From Oceanomicrobium pacificus (GTDB lineage: Bacteria > Pseudomonadota > Alphaproteobacteria > Rhodobacterales > Rhodobacteraceae): a stretch of 64,000 nucleotides of DNA. The DNA lies in NCBI RefSeq assembly GCF_009833495.1, contig NZ_WUWG01000001.1, positions 1-64,000 on the forward strand, given 5' to 3'. Shown piece by piece: positions 8,327-17,793 of the stretch. A program made the position numbers and the translations under genes. The notes beneath the pieces are model-generated. The model saw only the letters and a program-made list of their open reading frames with translations. It had not been told where the DNA came from and made no database searches. How positions within the stretch are numbered: position 1 is the stretch's first letter; the number at the start of each line of letters is the position of its first letter.

Positions 8327-10189
8327 TCACGCCTCACAATCGACCGCCTTAAAATTCACGCCCTGATGATGGTTGTTGCCAACAATGTCGCGCAGCGCAA
8401 ATCCCTGCTCCACGAAAAGCGGTTGGAACGCCCGCGAAACCAGCACTTCGAAATCGGACGCGCACACACGGGCGATGAGCGTCGCGTCGATCTCTCCGGT
8501 CTGGGCATCCGGCATGGCCACAAAGCGCTCATCCTCGCTGAAGGCGAAGGGCACTTCCTCCGGTATTGCATAGATGACGGAAGGGCCGGGCAGGTTTCGG
8601 AAATCCTCCGATGCATGCTCGAAAATCACCCGCCGCTCTTGGGAGGCCATCAGGTCGCCCAGACCCGCATAGGCCGAGAACCCGAAGGACACGCCAAGCG
8701 CGACCGCGGCGACACCGGCCGACCATGCGCGGCGCCCGATTACCGCAACGGCACAAGCCAACACTGTCGCGCCCAGACACAGGAGCGAGACAACCTGATG
8801 GACATAGGCGCCGCTCAGGGATGTTGACCGGTCGATGTACAGGAATGCCCCCGCAGACAAAGCCATGACCCCAGCCAAATGAGCGGCTGTCACGGATCGG
8901 GTCTTCCTGAGCAGATCACCAGCAAGCCAGCACGCCAGTATGACCAGAAGCGGCACCACCGGCAGAAAGTAGCGCATGTTCGAGCCCAGTCCGCCGTGCC
9001 AGCTCCCCATGACGAAGGGCAGGGTCCAGGCGGCAGATACCGTCAGGATATAGATTGCATATCTCCGCTCGGGACCGGGACGGACCCCGGCCAGGAGCAC
9101 GAGGCACCCCAGCCAGGGCAGGCTTTGCGCCAAAGCCTTTTTCGGCAGCCCCCAGAACAGCAATGTGCCATCATCCTGCAGCCGGACACCGGCCCGTCCG
9201 TCCTCGATCCCGCGCGTGTCGATCAGGATATCGTAAAGACCGGAGGCGGCCCGCAGGAAAAGGGCATGCTGCATGACAGCCAGCAGAGCCACCGCGACCA
9301 CGGCCAGTCCAAACAGCAATTTGATGGGATCGATCCCTTTCGCCTTCAGCACGCGGCACAAAAGGATCAGAACAAGCGCGCCGCCGATACCGGCCAGCAT
9401 GCCCACATACCTCGAAAACCGCGTCAGCCCGCCGGACGTGCCATAGGACAAGGGGTTGAGGTCATCGAACCTGATCCAGTTCGCAAAACTCATGGCAAGG
9501 ACGAACGGCAGAAGTCCGACAGCGCCCCCGACAAGCAGGCGCCACGGTTTGCGGGCGTCGAGCAGAAGGATGGCCCCGAAGGGAAAGAGCAGGATCACGG
9601 CTTCCAGCCGGAAGAATATGCCGCAGCCGATCATGGCGCCGGAAGCGAGTGCCGGGACCAATCCGTCCTCGCTGTCCATTGCCCGCAGGAAAAGGGAGAA
9701 GGCGCAGAGCAGGAAGAACATGCTGATGGAGTGGGGCCAGTGCCCGACGACATATTCCAGCCAGAATGTGCCCAGCGCGAGGAGAAGCGCCGCGGCAAGC
9801 GCCACCCCCCTGTCCCTGAACATGTAGAACGACAGGCGGAAGGTCATGTAGGACGTCAGCAGGCCGAACAGGATATTGGCGAAGATCAGGCTCTTGGCCC
9901 CCAAAAGCCACATGACCGGCCAGACAAGAAGGGATGTCCCAATGGGGTATTGCGGTGTCAGCCCGAGCGGTCCCTCCACCAGCAACCACGCGTGCATATC
10001 CTCCGACGGGAAGGTCTCTATCCCGTTCTGGATGGAAAACGTGCCGTCCCGCGCGAGGGCGTCGGCACCGATGAAGTAGATCACTTCGTCGATGATGAAA
10101 AAGCCCGGCGACGCAAGCACGTATGCAGCTACGGCAAGACTCAGGGCGGTTGCCGCAAGGACCGCCGTTCGGATGGGTGCGAGGTTCAT
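8327..10189 (-). CDS. GT-C-fold membrane glycosyltransferase
   Basis: A 620-residue integral membrane protein with roughly a dozen hydrophobic helices. An acidic pair lies in the first periplasmic loop (IIDEVIYF, about 33-40), the usual catalytic-site position of GT-C enzymes such as the dolichyl/undecaprenyl-phosphate-sugar-dependent transferases (GT39/GT83-like). A soluble C-terminal portion of about 90 residues follows the last helix. It would add a sugar from a lipid carrier to a surface molecule. The start ATG directly follows the stop of the upstream GT2 gene (TAGATG), so the two form an operon: GT2 makes the lipid-linked sugar, this protein uses it. Confidence 0.8.
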   Translation of the reverse strand: MNLAPIRTAVLAATALSLAVAAYVLASPGFFIIDEVIYFIGADALARDGTFSIQNGIETFPSEDMHAWLLVEGPLGLTPQYPIGTSLLVWPVMWLLGAKSLIFANILFGLLTSYMTFRLSFYMFRDRGVALAAALLLALGTFWLEYVVGHWPHSISMFFLLCAFSLFLRAMDSEDGLVPALASGAMIGCGIFFRLEAVILLFPFGAILLLDARKPWRLLVGGAVGLLPFVLAMSFANWIRFDDLNPLSYGTSGGLTRFSRYVGMLAGIGGALVLILLCRVLKAKGIDPIKLLFGLAVVAVALLAVMQHALFLRAASGLYDILIDTRGIEDGRAGVRLQDDGTLLFWGLPKKALAQSLPWLGCLVLLAGVRPGPERRYAIYILTVSAAWTLPFVMGSWHGGLGSNMRYFLPVVPLLVILACWLAGDLLRKTRSVTAAHLAGVMALSAGAFLYIDRSTSLSGAYVHQVVSLLCLGATVLACAVAVIGRRAWSAGVAAVALGVSFGFSAYAGLGDLMASQERRVIFEHASEDFRNLPGPSVIYAIPEEVPFAFSEDERFVAMPDAQTGEIDATLIARVCASDFEVLVSRAFQPLFVEQGFALRDIVGNNHHQGVNFKAVDCEA

Positions 10190-11137
10190 CTATTTCTCGA
10201 TGTCGATGTTCGCACGAAGCATCCGTGCGCGGATGTCGGCCAGAAGGACGCGGTTCGCGGCGATTAGGTCCGCAAGGATTCCCGCCAGAAACGCGAAGAC
10301 GCCCGACCCGACCAAAGCCGTGCCGATCACGAGCGACTGGACATGCCCGTCCCCCTGCCCTTGCAGGAAGAGGTAGAGGAACCTGACAATCGCCAGCATT
10401 CCCGGCAGGGCCAGCAGGACGGCAATGCCGGCAAAGAAGCGCAGGGGCTTATAGATGATCGCGATCCGCGTGATGACGATGGCGGACTTGAAGATATACT
10501 GGGCCGTCGATTTCATCAGACGCGACTCGCGCGTCGGATCATTGACCTCCACCGGCACCGATGCGACCGGTATGCCCAGCCGGCTGGCCTGAATGATCGT
10601 CTCCAAAGTGTATGTGTATCTGTTGAACACATAGAGCCGTGCAGCGGCGTCCTTGTGGATCGCGCGAAAGCCGCTGGGCGCGTCCTTGATCGACGCGCCG
10701 CTGACGGCCCGCACAACCCAGCTGCCCAGCGATTGCAACTTGCGCTTGGCAGGCGAGAAATGCGCGATCGACGCGACCGGTCGCTCGCCCACGACGATTT
10801 GCGCGCGCTTCTCCAGGATCGGCTGCACCAGACGCGGAATGCAGGAGGCCGCATATTGATTGTCGCCGTCCGTATTCACGATGACATCGGCACCGGCCCG
10901 CAAACAGGCTTCGATCCCGGTCATGAAGGCGATGGCGAGCCCCTGATTGTGCGACAGCCGGACAATATGATCGACGCCCATCCGCTCGGCGACGGCAACG
11001 GTGCCGTCCGTGGACCCGTCGTCGACGATCAGCCATTCAACGCTGTCGAAACCTTCGACCTGTCTGGGGAGATCCTGCAATGTTTCGGGAAGCGTATGTT
11101 CCTCGTTGAAGCAGGGGACTTGGATTACAAGTTTCAT
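10190..11137 (-). CDS. GT2 glycosyltransferase (DPM1/GtrB-like, polyprenyl-phosphate sugar synthase)
   Basis: A 315-residue family 2 glycosyltransferase. The nucleotide-sugar site shows VDDGSTDGT (38-46) and the DxD-type TDGD (89-92). Two C-terminal membrane helices (about 222-250 and 260-285) give the usual membrane anchor of GtrB/ArnC-like enzymes, which charge undecaprenyl phosphate with a hexose. The ATG at 11137 is chosen because the conserved MKLVIQVPCFNEE start lies there; an upstream in-frame ATG would add 18 unlike residues. It is the first gene of a two-gene leftward operon with the GT-C enzyme. Confidence 0.87.
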   Translation of the reverse strand: MKLVIQVPCFNEEHTLPETLQDLPRQVEGFDSVEWLIVDDGSTDGTVAVAERMGVDHIVRLSHNQGLAIAFMTGIEACLRAGADVIVNTDGDNQYAASCIPRLVQPILEKRAQIVVGERPVASIAHFSPAKRKLQSLGSWVVRAVSGASIKDAPSGFRAIHKDAAARLYVFNRYTYTLETIIQASRLGIPVASVPVEVNDPTRESRLMKSTAQYIFKSAIVITRIAIIYKPLRFFAGIAVLLALPGMLAIVRFLYLFLQGQGDGHVQSLVIGTALVGSGVFAFLAGILADLIAANRVLLADIRARMLRANIDIEK

Positions 11138-11391
11138 GTCGTCTCTACATCCGGAACGCCGGCCGCATTCTGACGTCAATGCGCCCGGCATTTCTACCGG
11201 GCGAAATCATAAATCCGACATGGAGCATTTGCGACACAGTCGGGCATGCCGGCGGCAGTCGGCCCGCCATCTATCTGAACATCAAGCAAAACGTGCCGCA
11301 CTCAAAGCTTCACGCCAGTTGCGACCAGATGCCGATCGCGGGCATGCGCGCGAAGGTGTGCACAGAAACCGGACCCGGACCTGGGCCGATA

Positions 11392-12417
11392 TCATGCACC
11401 ATCCGACACGCCCGCTTCCGCGAAGGTTGCCATGCCGGAGTGGCAGGCGACGGCCCCTTGCAGCACAGCCAGCGCGAGCGCCGCGCCCGACCCTTCGCCG
11501 AGGCGCAGGCCGAGGTCGAGGATCGGGTCCAGCCCCAGTTTTTCCAGAAGCCGCCTGTGGGCCTGTTCGGCGGAGGCGTGGCCAGCGCGGCAATGGTCAA
11601 GCGCGTCTTGATGCTCAGCGGCAAGACAGGCCGCCGCCGCACAGCAGATGAACCCGTCGAGCAGAACCGGAATGCGATGGTGGCGCGCAGCGGCGATCGC
11701 GCCCGCCATGGCGGCGATCTCTCGTCCGCCGAGGCGGCGCAGGACCTCCAGCCCGTCACGGCCCGCATCCGCATGCCGCGCCAGACCGGCATCGACCACC
11801 GTCGCCTTGCGTCCCAGTCCGGCATCGTCGAGCCCTGTGCCGCGACCGGCCCAGTCCGCGCCGGTCCCGCCGAACAGGGCCGCCGCGATGGCCGCGGCGG
11901 GCGTGCTGTTGCCGATCCCCATTTCGCCGGCGATGAACAGATCAGACGCCGGATCGACCGACATCCAGCCGGCCTGCAGGGCCGCGACCAGATCCGCTTC
12001 GGTGAGCGCGGCCTCTTGCGTGAAATCAGCGGTCGGGCGGTCGAGATCGAGCGCGACCACTGTCATTGCAGCACCGGTGACGCGACAAAGCTGGTTGATC
12101 GCGGCCCCGCCCGCTTCGAAATTGGCCACCATCTGCACGGTCACGTCCGCCGGAAAGGCCGACACGCCCTGCGCCGCGACCCCGTGATTTCCCGCAAAAA
12201 CAACAACCTGTGGCGCGTTTATCTCCGGAGCGGCGCGGCCCTGCCAGCCGGCCATCCAGACGGCCAGATCTTCCAGCCGGCCCAGCGCACCGGGCGGTTT
12301 GGTGAGCACCGCATCGCGGGCCTTCGCCGCAGCAACGGCCGCCCCGTCCGCATCCGGCGCCGCCAGCAACAGGCTCAGAAATCCGGCGCGATCCTCAAAA
12401 GGCGGGGTGACGGTCAT
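11392..12417 (-). CDS. cobT: nicotinate-nucleotide--dimethylbenzimidazole phosphoribosyltransferase
   Basis: CobT transfers the phosphoribosyl group from nicotinate mononucleotide to 5,6-dimethylbenzimidazole, giving alpha-ribazole phosphate for the lower ligand of cobalamin. At 341 residues it has the family length. [10 protein letters not shown] near the N-terminus, [15 protein letters not shown] and the C-terminal GEGSGAA with the catalytic glutamate (E308) are all present. It is divergent from cobS with 64 bases between starts, so both late cobalamin-loop steps share one control region. No cobalamin riboswitch fits in that short gap. Confidence 0.96.
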   Translation of the reverse strand: MTVTPPFEDRAGFLSLLLAAPDADGAAVAAAKARDAVLTKPPGALGRLEDLAVWMAGWQGRAAPEINAPQVVVFAGNHGVAAQGVSAFPADVTVQMVANFEAGGAAINQLCRVTGAAMTVVALDLDRPTADFTQEAALTEADLVAALQAGWMSVDPASDLFIAGEMGIGNSTPAAAIAAALFGGTGADWAGRGTGLDDAGLGRKATVVDAGLARHADAGRDGLEVLRRLGGREIAAMAGAIAAARHHRIPVLLDGFICCAAAACLAAEHQDALDHCRAGHASAEQAHRRLLEKLGLDPILDLGLRLGEGSGAALALAVLQGAVACHSGMATFAEAGVSDGA

Positions 12418-12481
12418 GGGGCTCTCCTGTCATAGTCCGGTCACGTGATTAGCCGCTTGGCCCGCCCATGTAGAGTCCCAA

Positions 12482-13264
12482 ATGACCCGACCCGACCACT
12501 GGCCCGACCTGCCGCCCCTGCGTCACCTGCTGCGCGACCTGCAGGGTGCCGCGATGATGCTGTCGCGCTGGCCCGTCGGACAGGGCGATCCGGACGCGCC
12601 ACCGGGGCCGGATATGGTCTGGGCCTTTCCGCTGATCGGCGCGGGCCACGGGTTGATTGCTGGCGCAACCGGTGCGGTCGCGCTCTGGCTGGGGCTGACA
12701 CCTTTTGCGGCGGCGGTGTTGGCACTGGCGGCGCTGGCGGCTTCGACCGGCATGCTGCATGAGGACGGGCTGGCCGACTGCGCCGACGGGTTTCATGGCG
12801 GGCACACGCCGGAACGACGGCTCGCGATCATGAAGGACAGCCGGCTCGGCACCTATGGTGCGCTCACGCTCATGCTGGCGACGCTCCTGAAACTGGCGGC
12901 ACTCGCCGCCCTGCCCCTTCAGGCCTGGATCCCCGCTCTCATGCTCGCGGGCGCCGGGTCCCGCGCGGCGATCCTCTGGCCGATGGCGCGGATGGATCAG
13001 GCGCGGCCGGGCGGCCTGTCGGCGGGCTTCGGCCTGCCTTCGGGACGGTCCATCGCGGTGGCGTTCGCGCTGGCGGGCGCAGTGGCGATCCTGATGGGCG
13101 GGCGAGCCGGTCTGCCGATGCTGGCCATCGGCTGCCTCGCTACCCTGCCGGTGCAGATCCGTGCGCGGCGGCTGATCGGCGGCCAGACGGGCGATGTGCT
13201 CGGCGCGGCGCAGCAATGGGCGGAAATCGCGATTCTGCTGACGGCAGCCCTGCTCTGGGGGTAA
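12482..13264 (+). CDS. cobS: adenosylcobinamide-GDP ribazoletransferase (cobalamin synthase)
   Basis: CobS joins adenosylcobinamide-GDP with alpha-ribazole (phosphate) at the inner membrane, the last assembly step of adenosylcobalamin. The 260-residue protein has several hydrophobic helices and the family motifs HEDGLADCADGFHGG (93-107), MKDSRLGTYG and GGQTGDVLGA near the C-terminus. It is divergently transcribed from cobT, which supplies its substrate, and is followed by a strong hairpin terminator. Confidence 0.96.
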   Translation: MTRPDHWPDLPPLRHLLRDLQGAAMMLSRWPVGQGDPDAPPGPDMVWAFPLIGAGHGLIAGATGAVALWLGLTPFAAAVLALAALAASTGMLHEDGLADCADGFHGGHTPERRLAIMKDSRLGTYGALTLMLATLLKLAALAALPLQAWIPALMLAGAGSRAAILWPMARMDQARPGGLSAGFGLPSGRSIAVAFALAGAVAILMGGRAGLPMLAIGCLATLPVQIRARRLIGGQTGDVLGAAQQWAEIAILLTAALLWG

Positions 13265-13270
13265 CTCGCC

Positions 13271-13310
13271 AAAAAAAGGGCCGCATCTTGCGATGCGGCC
13301 CCGGTCTTTC
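13271..13310. terminator. bidirectional intrinsic terminator between cobS and carD
   Basis: A perfect 10-bp stem GGGCCGCATC/GATGCGGCCC (13278-13287 with 13292-13301) with a TTGC loop. A run of seven A on the left gives a seven-U tail for the leftward carD transcript; the weaker tail GGTCTTT serves cobS. Confidence 0.85.
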
Positions 13311-13324
13311 AGATATCGCGCCCG

Positions 13325-13837
13325 TCAGGCAGCGCGGCTTTCCAGCACGGCGTCCACCTTCTTCTGGGCCTGATCCTCGCCGCCGCCGTCAACAGCAGCA
13401 ACCTCGCGGGTCAGACGCTCCAGCGCAGCTTCGTAGAGCTGGCGCTCGGAATAGGACTGTTCGCGCTGGTCATCGTTGCGGTGCAGGTCGCGCACGACCT
13501 CCGCGATCATGATCAGGTCGCCGGAATTGATCTTCTGCTCATATTCCTGCGCCCGGCGCGACCACATGGCGCGCTTCACGCGGGCGCGACCCTTGAGCGT
13601 AGACATGGCCTTGTCGACAATATCGGGGCTCGACAGCGCGCGCATCCCGACCGAGCTCGCCTTGGCCGTGGGCACCCGCAAAGTCATCTTGTCCTTCTCG
13701 AAAGAGATCACGAACATCTCCAGCTCCATGCCGGCGACTTCCTGCTTTTCGATCGACACGATCTGCCCGACCCCGTGGGACGGGTAGACGACATATTCGT
13801 TGGCGCGAAATTCCGAGTTGTTCTTGCTTTTGGTCAT
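13325..13837 (-). CDS. carD: CarD/CdnL-family RNA-polymerase-binding regulator
   Basis: A 170-residue protein with the N-terminal RNA-polymerase-interaction (CarD/TRCF-RID) domain beginning FRANEYVVYPSHGVGQI, followed by a helical C-terminal DNA-binding part and a short basic/acidic tail. CarD-like proteins bind the RNA polymerase beta subunit and stabilise open complexes, especially at rRNA promoters; alphaproteobacterial members (CdnL) affect growth rate. The ATG at 13837 is chosen because the conserved domain begins just after it; the open frame upstream has unrelated codons. It stands downstream of fdxA with a 291-base gap holding its own promoter region, and ends at a strong terminator. 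Confidence 0.93.
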   Translation of the reverse strand: MTKSKNNSEFRANEYVVYPSHGVGQIVSIEKQEVAGMELEMFVISFEKDKMTLRVPTAKASSVGMRALSSPDIVDKAMSTLKGRARVKRAMWSRRAQEYEQKINSGDLIMIAEVVRDLHRNDDQREQSYSERQLYEAALERLTREVAAVDGGGEDQAQKKVDAVLESRAA

Positions 13838-14128
13838 CGAGATCCAGTTTCCTTTCGCCCCCGGGGCGTTGGTCCGGAGACAGACCGACCGGTGCCGAAA
13901 TTCATCGGCATCGAGACGGAGTGTTGAGCGGACAATATTAAAGCGGCGTTCCTTAGGGAACGTCCCCGAGCATCCTGTGTGTGTGACCAATATATAACAG
14001 AAAACGGGGCCTGTTTAAAGTCGGCCGCCGCTGTCCTGCTGTTATTCCACGCGAATTTCCCGAATCCATCGGGATTCATGGCGGGAATCAGCCGACGCAG
14101 ACCCGCGCAGGCTCCACCTTACGTAAGG
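13838..14128. promoter_or_regulatory. carD leader and promoter region
   Basis: This 291-base gap between fdxA and carD holds no gene. On the minus strand it has A+T-rich promoter-like segments (TATATT near 13991-13996, TTTAATATT near 13933-13941) and an inverted repeat GTTCC-N4-GGAAC at 13948-13961, a possible operator in the leader. The exact start site cannot be fixed by eye. Confidence 0.4.
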
Positions 14129-14467
14129 TCAACCACCCTCACCCGGCGCTTCGGAGAAGTATTTCTCCAACTTGCCCGATTCGCCGTCTTTTGCCTCGGC
14201 ATCGGGCAGCGGATCCTTCTTGGTGATGATGACCGGCCATTTCTCGGAATAGTCGCGGTTGAACTCGACCCATTTCTCCATGTCCGGCTCGGTATCGGGG
14301 CGGATCGCGTCGGCCGGGCATTCCGGCTCGCAGACGCCACAGTCGATACATTCATCGGGATGGATGACGAGCATGTTCTCGCCTTCGTAGAAACAGTCCA
14401 CGGGACAGACTTCGACGCAGTCGGTGTATTTGCAGGCGATGCAATTGTCGGTCACGACATAGGTCAC
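14129..14467 (-). CDS. fdxA: seven-iron ferredoxin FdxA
   Basis: A 112-residue ferredoxin that carries electrons with one [3Fe-4S] and one [4Fe-4S] cluster. The N-terminus has [18 protein letters not shown] and then [12 protein letters not shown], the cysteine spacing of the 7Fe type, followed by the usual C-terminal extension with EKW and a charged tail. Length and sequence are those of the widespread alphaproteobacterial FdxA. It is transcribed leftwards and lies between hslR and carD, as commonly seen in Rhodobacteraceae. Confidence 0.95.
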   Translation of the reverse strand: MTYVVTDNCIACKYTDCVEVCPVDCFYEGENMLVIHPDECIDCGVCEPECPADAIRPDTEPDMEKWVEFNRDYSEKWPVIITKKDPLPDAEAKDGESGKLEKYFSEAPGEGG

Positions 14468-14555
14468 GGGCGGTTCCTCGTCACAGCTCCATTAAACGTG
14501 GCAAAGCCTGTCACACCTTGCGTCCCCGCTCTTTAGATCAGGCCGCTCGCGCGGT

Positions 14556-14930
14556 TCAAGACCCGAATTTGTCGAGTGCGCGCCGATCCTTCTTGGTGGG
14601 ACGTGCTTTTCCCTCGAAACGCGGATTCTGCGGAATATCGTTCTTCACGGGCGCTTCGGGCGGCGAAATGTCACGATAAAGTTCCTGCGCCTCGCTGGCC
14701 GGCCCGCGCCGGCTGCCGGGCAGGAGGACCTCGATCACCCGTACCTGACGGCCCTGCGCAAAGGTCAGGACGTCGCCGGACTTCACCTGTGTGGCGGCTT
14801 TGGTCTGGCGCGTGGAATTGACCCGGACATGGCCGGATGTGACCTGCTTTGCCGCCAACGAGCGGGTCTTGAAGAACCGGGCATACCAGAGCCACTTGTC
14901 GAGACGCTGGCTGCCCGTGTCTTCCACCAA
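14556..14930 (-). CDS. hslR: S4-domain RNA-binding protein, Hsp15-like
   Basis: A 124-residue protein with an S4 RNA-binding domain at the N-terminus (QRLDKWLWYARFFKTRSLAA, then SGHVRVN) and a basic C-terminal tail (KARPTKKDRRALDKF). Hsp15 binds free 50S subunits carrying a stalled nascent chain. The gene lies 8 bases after the helicase gene on the same strand, so both are made from one transcript, linking it to RNA handling. Confidence 0.9.
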   Translation of the reverse strand: MVEDTGSQRLDKWLWYARFFKTRSLAAKQVTSGHVRVNSTRQTKAATQVKSGDVLTFAQGRQVRVIEVLLPGSRRGPASEAQELYRDISPPEAPVKNDIPQNPRFEGKARPTKKDRRALDKFGS

Positions 14931-14938
14931 GGGCGGCC

Positions 14939-17767
14939 TCAGTCCTTCAGCGCCAGCAGCGCCGCGAACGGATTGTCAGGATCGATTTCCTTTTCCTTGC
15001 GCGGCGGGCGGGCCTTGAATTCGGTCTTGCGCTCCTCGCGCCGTCCCTTGCCCTTGCCGCCGGGCTTGCCGCCCGCTTTCTGCGCGCGGCGGCCCTTGCC
15101 CTGTCCGGCCCCCTCGGGGCGCTGGCGGTTTCCCTGCCGGCGCGGCGCCCAGGTGAAGGTATAGAAAGTTTCGATCTCCGGCTCTGCTGCTGCCGCGCCG
15201 TCGGCACCCGCCTCGGTCTCCGCAGCCACAGGGGTTGCAAGCTGCTCTTCCGCCACAGGCGCTTCGGCCGGTTCTGCCGCGACAGCTTCGGGCGCAGCGT
15301 CGACGTCCGGCGTCTCGGCTGCCGCAGCTTCAGTCTCGGGCGCCGCATCTGCAGGCGCGTCCTCTGCCGCCGGTTTCACGGCCGGCACCTTCTCCCGCGT
15401 GCCTTCGGCAACCGCATAGCCCAGACCCTTCATCAGTTCGGCAAACTGCGCATGGCTGAGCCCGGTGATCGACAGCATGTCGGCCGAAGCCTCGAACCCG
15501 GCGCGGCTATCCTGCGCGCGGATCATATCTGCCAGACGCTCCAGCATATCGATCCGGATCGCGCGCTCGCCAGCAAGGCGGTAGCCGGCCCGCGGATAGT
15601 AGCCCTCGGGCGCGTCCTTGACGGCCGGAACCGTCACCAGACCCGGCGGCGGGGCCTCGGGAAACTCCGACATGCCCTCGGCCAGCGCCCAGAGCACAAG
15701 CCGGAGCCGCGTCGGCGCGGGTTTCAGCATCAGCGGCTGGAAGAGCGTATATTGCCCGAACCGCACGCCATGCTTGCGCAGAAGCGCCCGCTGTTCCTGT
15801 TCCAGCCCCTTCACGTCGCGGGCGACGGCGGCACGCGGCAGCACGCCCAGCGCCTCGACAAGCTGGAAGGCAATGCCGCGGGCCATGCCGGTCAGCGTCT
15901 CGTCATTCTTCAGCGCGAGCAACGGCTCGAACTGGGCGGCGATCCGGCGTTCCAGCCAGTGACCCAGACGGCGCTGGACCTTCTCGGCCACCTCCGGACC
16001 AGCCTCGTCGTCCACGAAAGCCTCGATCCGCGGGGCAAGCACGTCATCGGACGCGACAAGCTTTCCCACCGCCTGATCGCCCCACATCAGCCCGCCCTGC
16101 TCGGTCAGGTCGATTTCGGGGTCGGGTGCATTGTAGAACCGGTCCGCCTTCAGGTTGAACGCGGGCTGCATGGCGACAAGGGCCGCGGCGCGAAGCGTCT
16201 TGGCCTCGTCTCCGGTGGCCGACGGGTCCTGGATAAAGCGGAACCCTTCCATCCGGCCGATATACTGCCCTTCGACATGCACGTCGCCGGTTTCATTCAC
16301 TTGCGCCACGAGGCTCTCCTTCTGTTTCAACCGGCGAAGCAGAACGGATGTCCGCCGGTCGACAAATCGCTGTGTCAGGCCCGCATGGAGCGCGTCCGAC
16401 AATCGGTCTTCTACCGCACGTGTCTCCGCGCGCCAATGGGTCACATCCTCTACCCAGCCCCGACGCTGCGCCACATAGGTCCAGGTGCGCACAAAGGCAA
16501 GCCGGCGTTGCAGAATGTCGATATCGCCATGCGGCCGGTCGATGCGGGTGATCTGCCGTGCGAGCCAGTCGTCGGGCACCGTTCCGCCATCGCGCAGGAA
16601 CCCGTAGAGCCGCTGGCAGATCTGCACGTGGTCGCTCTGGGAGATCTTGCGGAAATCCGGCACCTGGCAGACGTCCCACAAAAGCCGCACATCCGCCGGA
16701 CCGCTGACCGCGTCGCGCACCTCCGGCAGGCCCCAGAGCGCCCGCAGGGTCTGCTGGTCATCCGCTTCCCGCGCGCGGATCAGGTCGGCATCCTCCGGCC
16801 CGCGGTCGAGGCTCGCCAGCAGGTTCGGAACCGATCCGAAATCGAGCCGGTGGTTGCGCCACTGCAGCTTGCGGACCGGCGCGAACCGGTGCGATTCGAT
16901 GGCCGCCGCCAGATCGGGATCGAAAGGCGCGGCCTCTCCGGTCACGCCGAAGGTTCCGTTCGAACGGTAGCGCCCGGCACGGCCCGCGATCTGCCCGATT
17001 TCATGGGGCATCAGGTCGCGATGCCGCCGCCCGTCAAACTTTGACGTGCCGGCAAAGGCCACGTGGTCGATATCGAGGTTCAGCCCCATCCCGATCGCGT
17101 CGGTGGCGACAAGATGGTCCACGTCTCCGTTCTGGTACAGTTCCACCTGTGCATTGCGGGTGCGCGGGCTGAGTGCCCCCATCACGACCGCGGCCCCGCC
17201 TTTCTGGCGCCGCAGAAGCTCCGCGATGGCATAGACATCATCGACAGAGAAACCGACGATGGCCGACCGTGCCGGCATCCGGCTGATCTTGCGTGCGCCC
17301 GTGTAGCTGAGGGTGGAAAACCGTTCACGCCGCTCGAATTCGGCCTCGGGCACCAGCGCCGCGATCTTGGAGCGCATCACGTCCGAGCCGAGGAACATGG
17401 TTTCCTTGAAGCCGCGCGCGTTCAGAAGCCGGTCGGTGAACACATGCCCGCGGTCGAGGTCGGCGCAGAGCTGTATCTCATCCACCGCTAGAAAATCCGC
17501 GCCGATATCGACGGGCATGGCCTCCACCGTGCAGACCCAATAGGCGGCACGGTCCGGCACGATGCGTTCCTCGCCGGTCACGAGCGCCACCACCGAAGGA
17601 CCGCGCAGGGCGACGATCCGGTCATAGACCTCGCGCGCCAGCAGGCGCAGCGGCAGGCCGATCACGCCTGTGCGATGGCCCAGCATCCGCTCGATCGCCA
17701 TGTGGGTCTTGCCGGTATTGGTCGGGCCCAGAACCGCCGTGATCCGGGAGATGCGCGCGTGGGTCAT
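14939..17767 (-). CDS. Suv3-like DExH RNA helicase with Ala/Glu-rich and basic C-terminal tail
   Basis: A 942-residue superfamily 2 helicase related to mitochondrial Suv3. Walker A is GPTNTGKT (14-21) and the Walker B box reads DEIQ (96-99). Motif VI QIAGRAGRYR follows in the second RecA domain. After about residue 770 comes an Ala/Pro/Glu low-complexity linker and then a strongly basic, Gly/Lys/Arg-rich tail, a likely RNA-binding arm. Such genes are almost universal in alphaproteobacteria; the mitochondrial relative works with RNA turnover. It is first in an operon with hslR, 8 bases apart. Confidence 0.9.
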   Translation of the reverse strand: MTHARISRITAVLGPTNTGKTHMAIERMLGHRTGVIGLPLRLLAREVYDRIVALRGPSVVALVTGEERIVPDRAAYWVCTVEAMPVDIGADFLAVDEIQLCADLDRGHVFTDRLLNARGFKETMFLGSDVMRSKIAALVPEAEFERRERFSTLSYTGARKISRMPARSAIVGFSVDDVYAIAELLRRQKGGAAVVMGALSPRTRNAQVELYQNGDVDHLVATDAIGMGLNLDIDHVAFAGTSKFDGRRHRDLMPHEIGQIAGRAGRYRSNGTFGVTGEAAPFDPDLAAAIESHRFAPVRKLQWRNHRLDFGSVPNLLASLDRGPEDADLIRAREADDQQTLRALWGLPEVRDAVSGPADVRLLWDVCQVPDFRKISQSDHVQICQRLYGFLRDGGTVPDDWLARQITRIDRPHGDIDILQRRLAFVRTWTYVAQRRGWVEDVTHWRAETRAVEDRLSDALHAGLTQRFVDRRTSVLLRRLKQKESLVAQVNETGDVHVEGQYIGRMEGFRFIQDPSATGDEAKTLRAAALVAMQPAFNLKADRFYNAPDPEIDLTEQGGLMWGDQAVGKLVASDDVLAPRIEAFVDDEAGPEVAEKVQRRLGHWLERRIAAQFEPLLALKNDETLTGMARGIAFQLVEALGVLPRAAVARDVKGLEQEQRALLRKHGVRFGQYTLFQPLMLKPAPTRLRLVLWALAEGMSEFPEAPPPGLVTVPAVKDAPEGYYPRAGYRLAGERAIRIDMLERLADMIRAQDSRAGFEASADMLSITGLSHAQFAELMKGLGYAVAEGTREKVPAVKPAAEDAPADAAPETEAAAAETPDVDAAPEAVAAEPAEAPVAEEQLATPVAAETEAGADGAAAAEPEIETFYTFTWAPRRQGNRQRPEGAGQGKGRRAQKAGGKPGGKGKGRREERKTEFKARPPRKEKEIDPDNPFAALLALKD

Positions 17768-17793
17768 CGAGGGTCCTTGCAGGCGTCAGCGTG

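Noticed and set aside
8879-10267. Open frame of 462 codons on the plus strand
   Set aside because: It is antisense to the GT-C glycosyltransferase; the Gln/His/Arg-rich reading is the mirror of hydrophobic codons.
12418-12481. Cobalamin riboswitch in the cobT/cobS control region
   Set aside because: The gap is 64 bases, far too short for a cobalamin aptamer of about 200 bases, and no B12-box-like sequence is visible.
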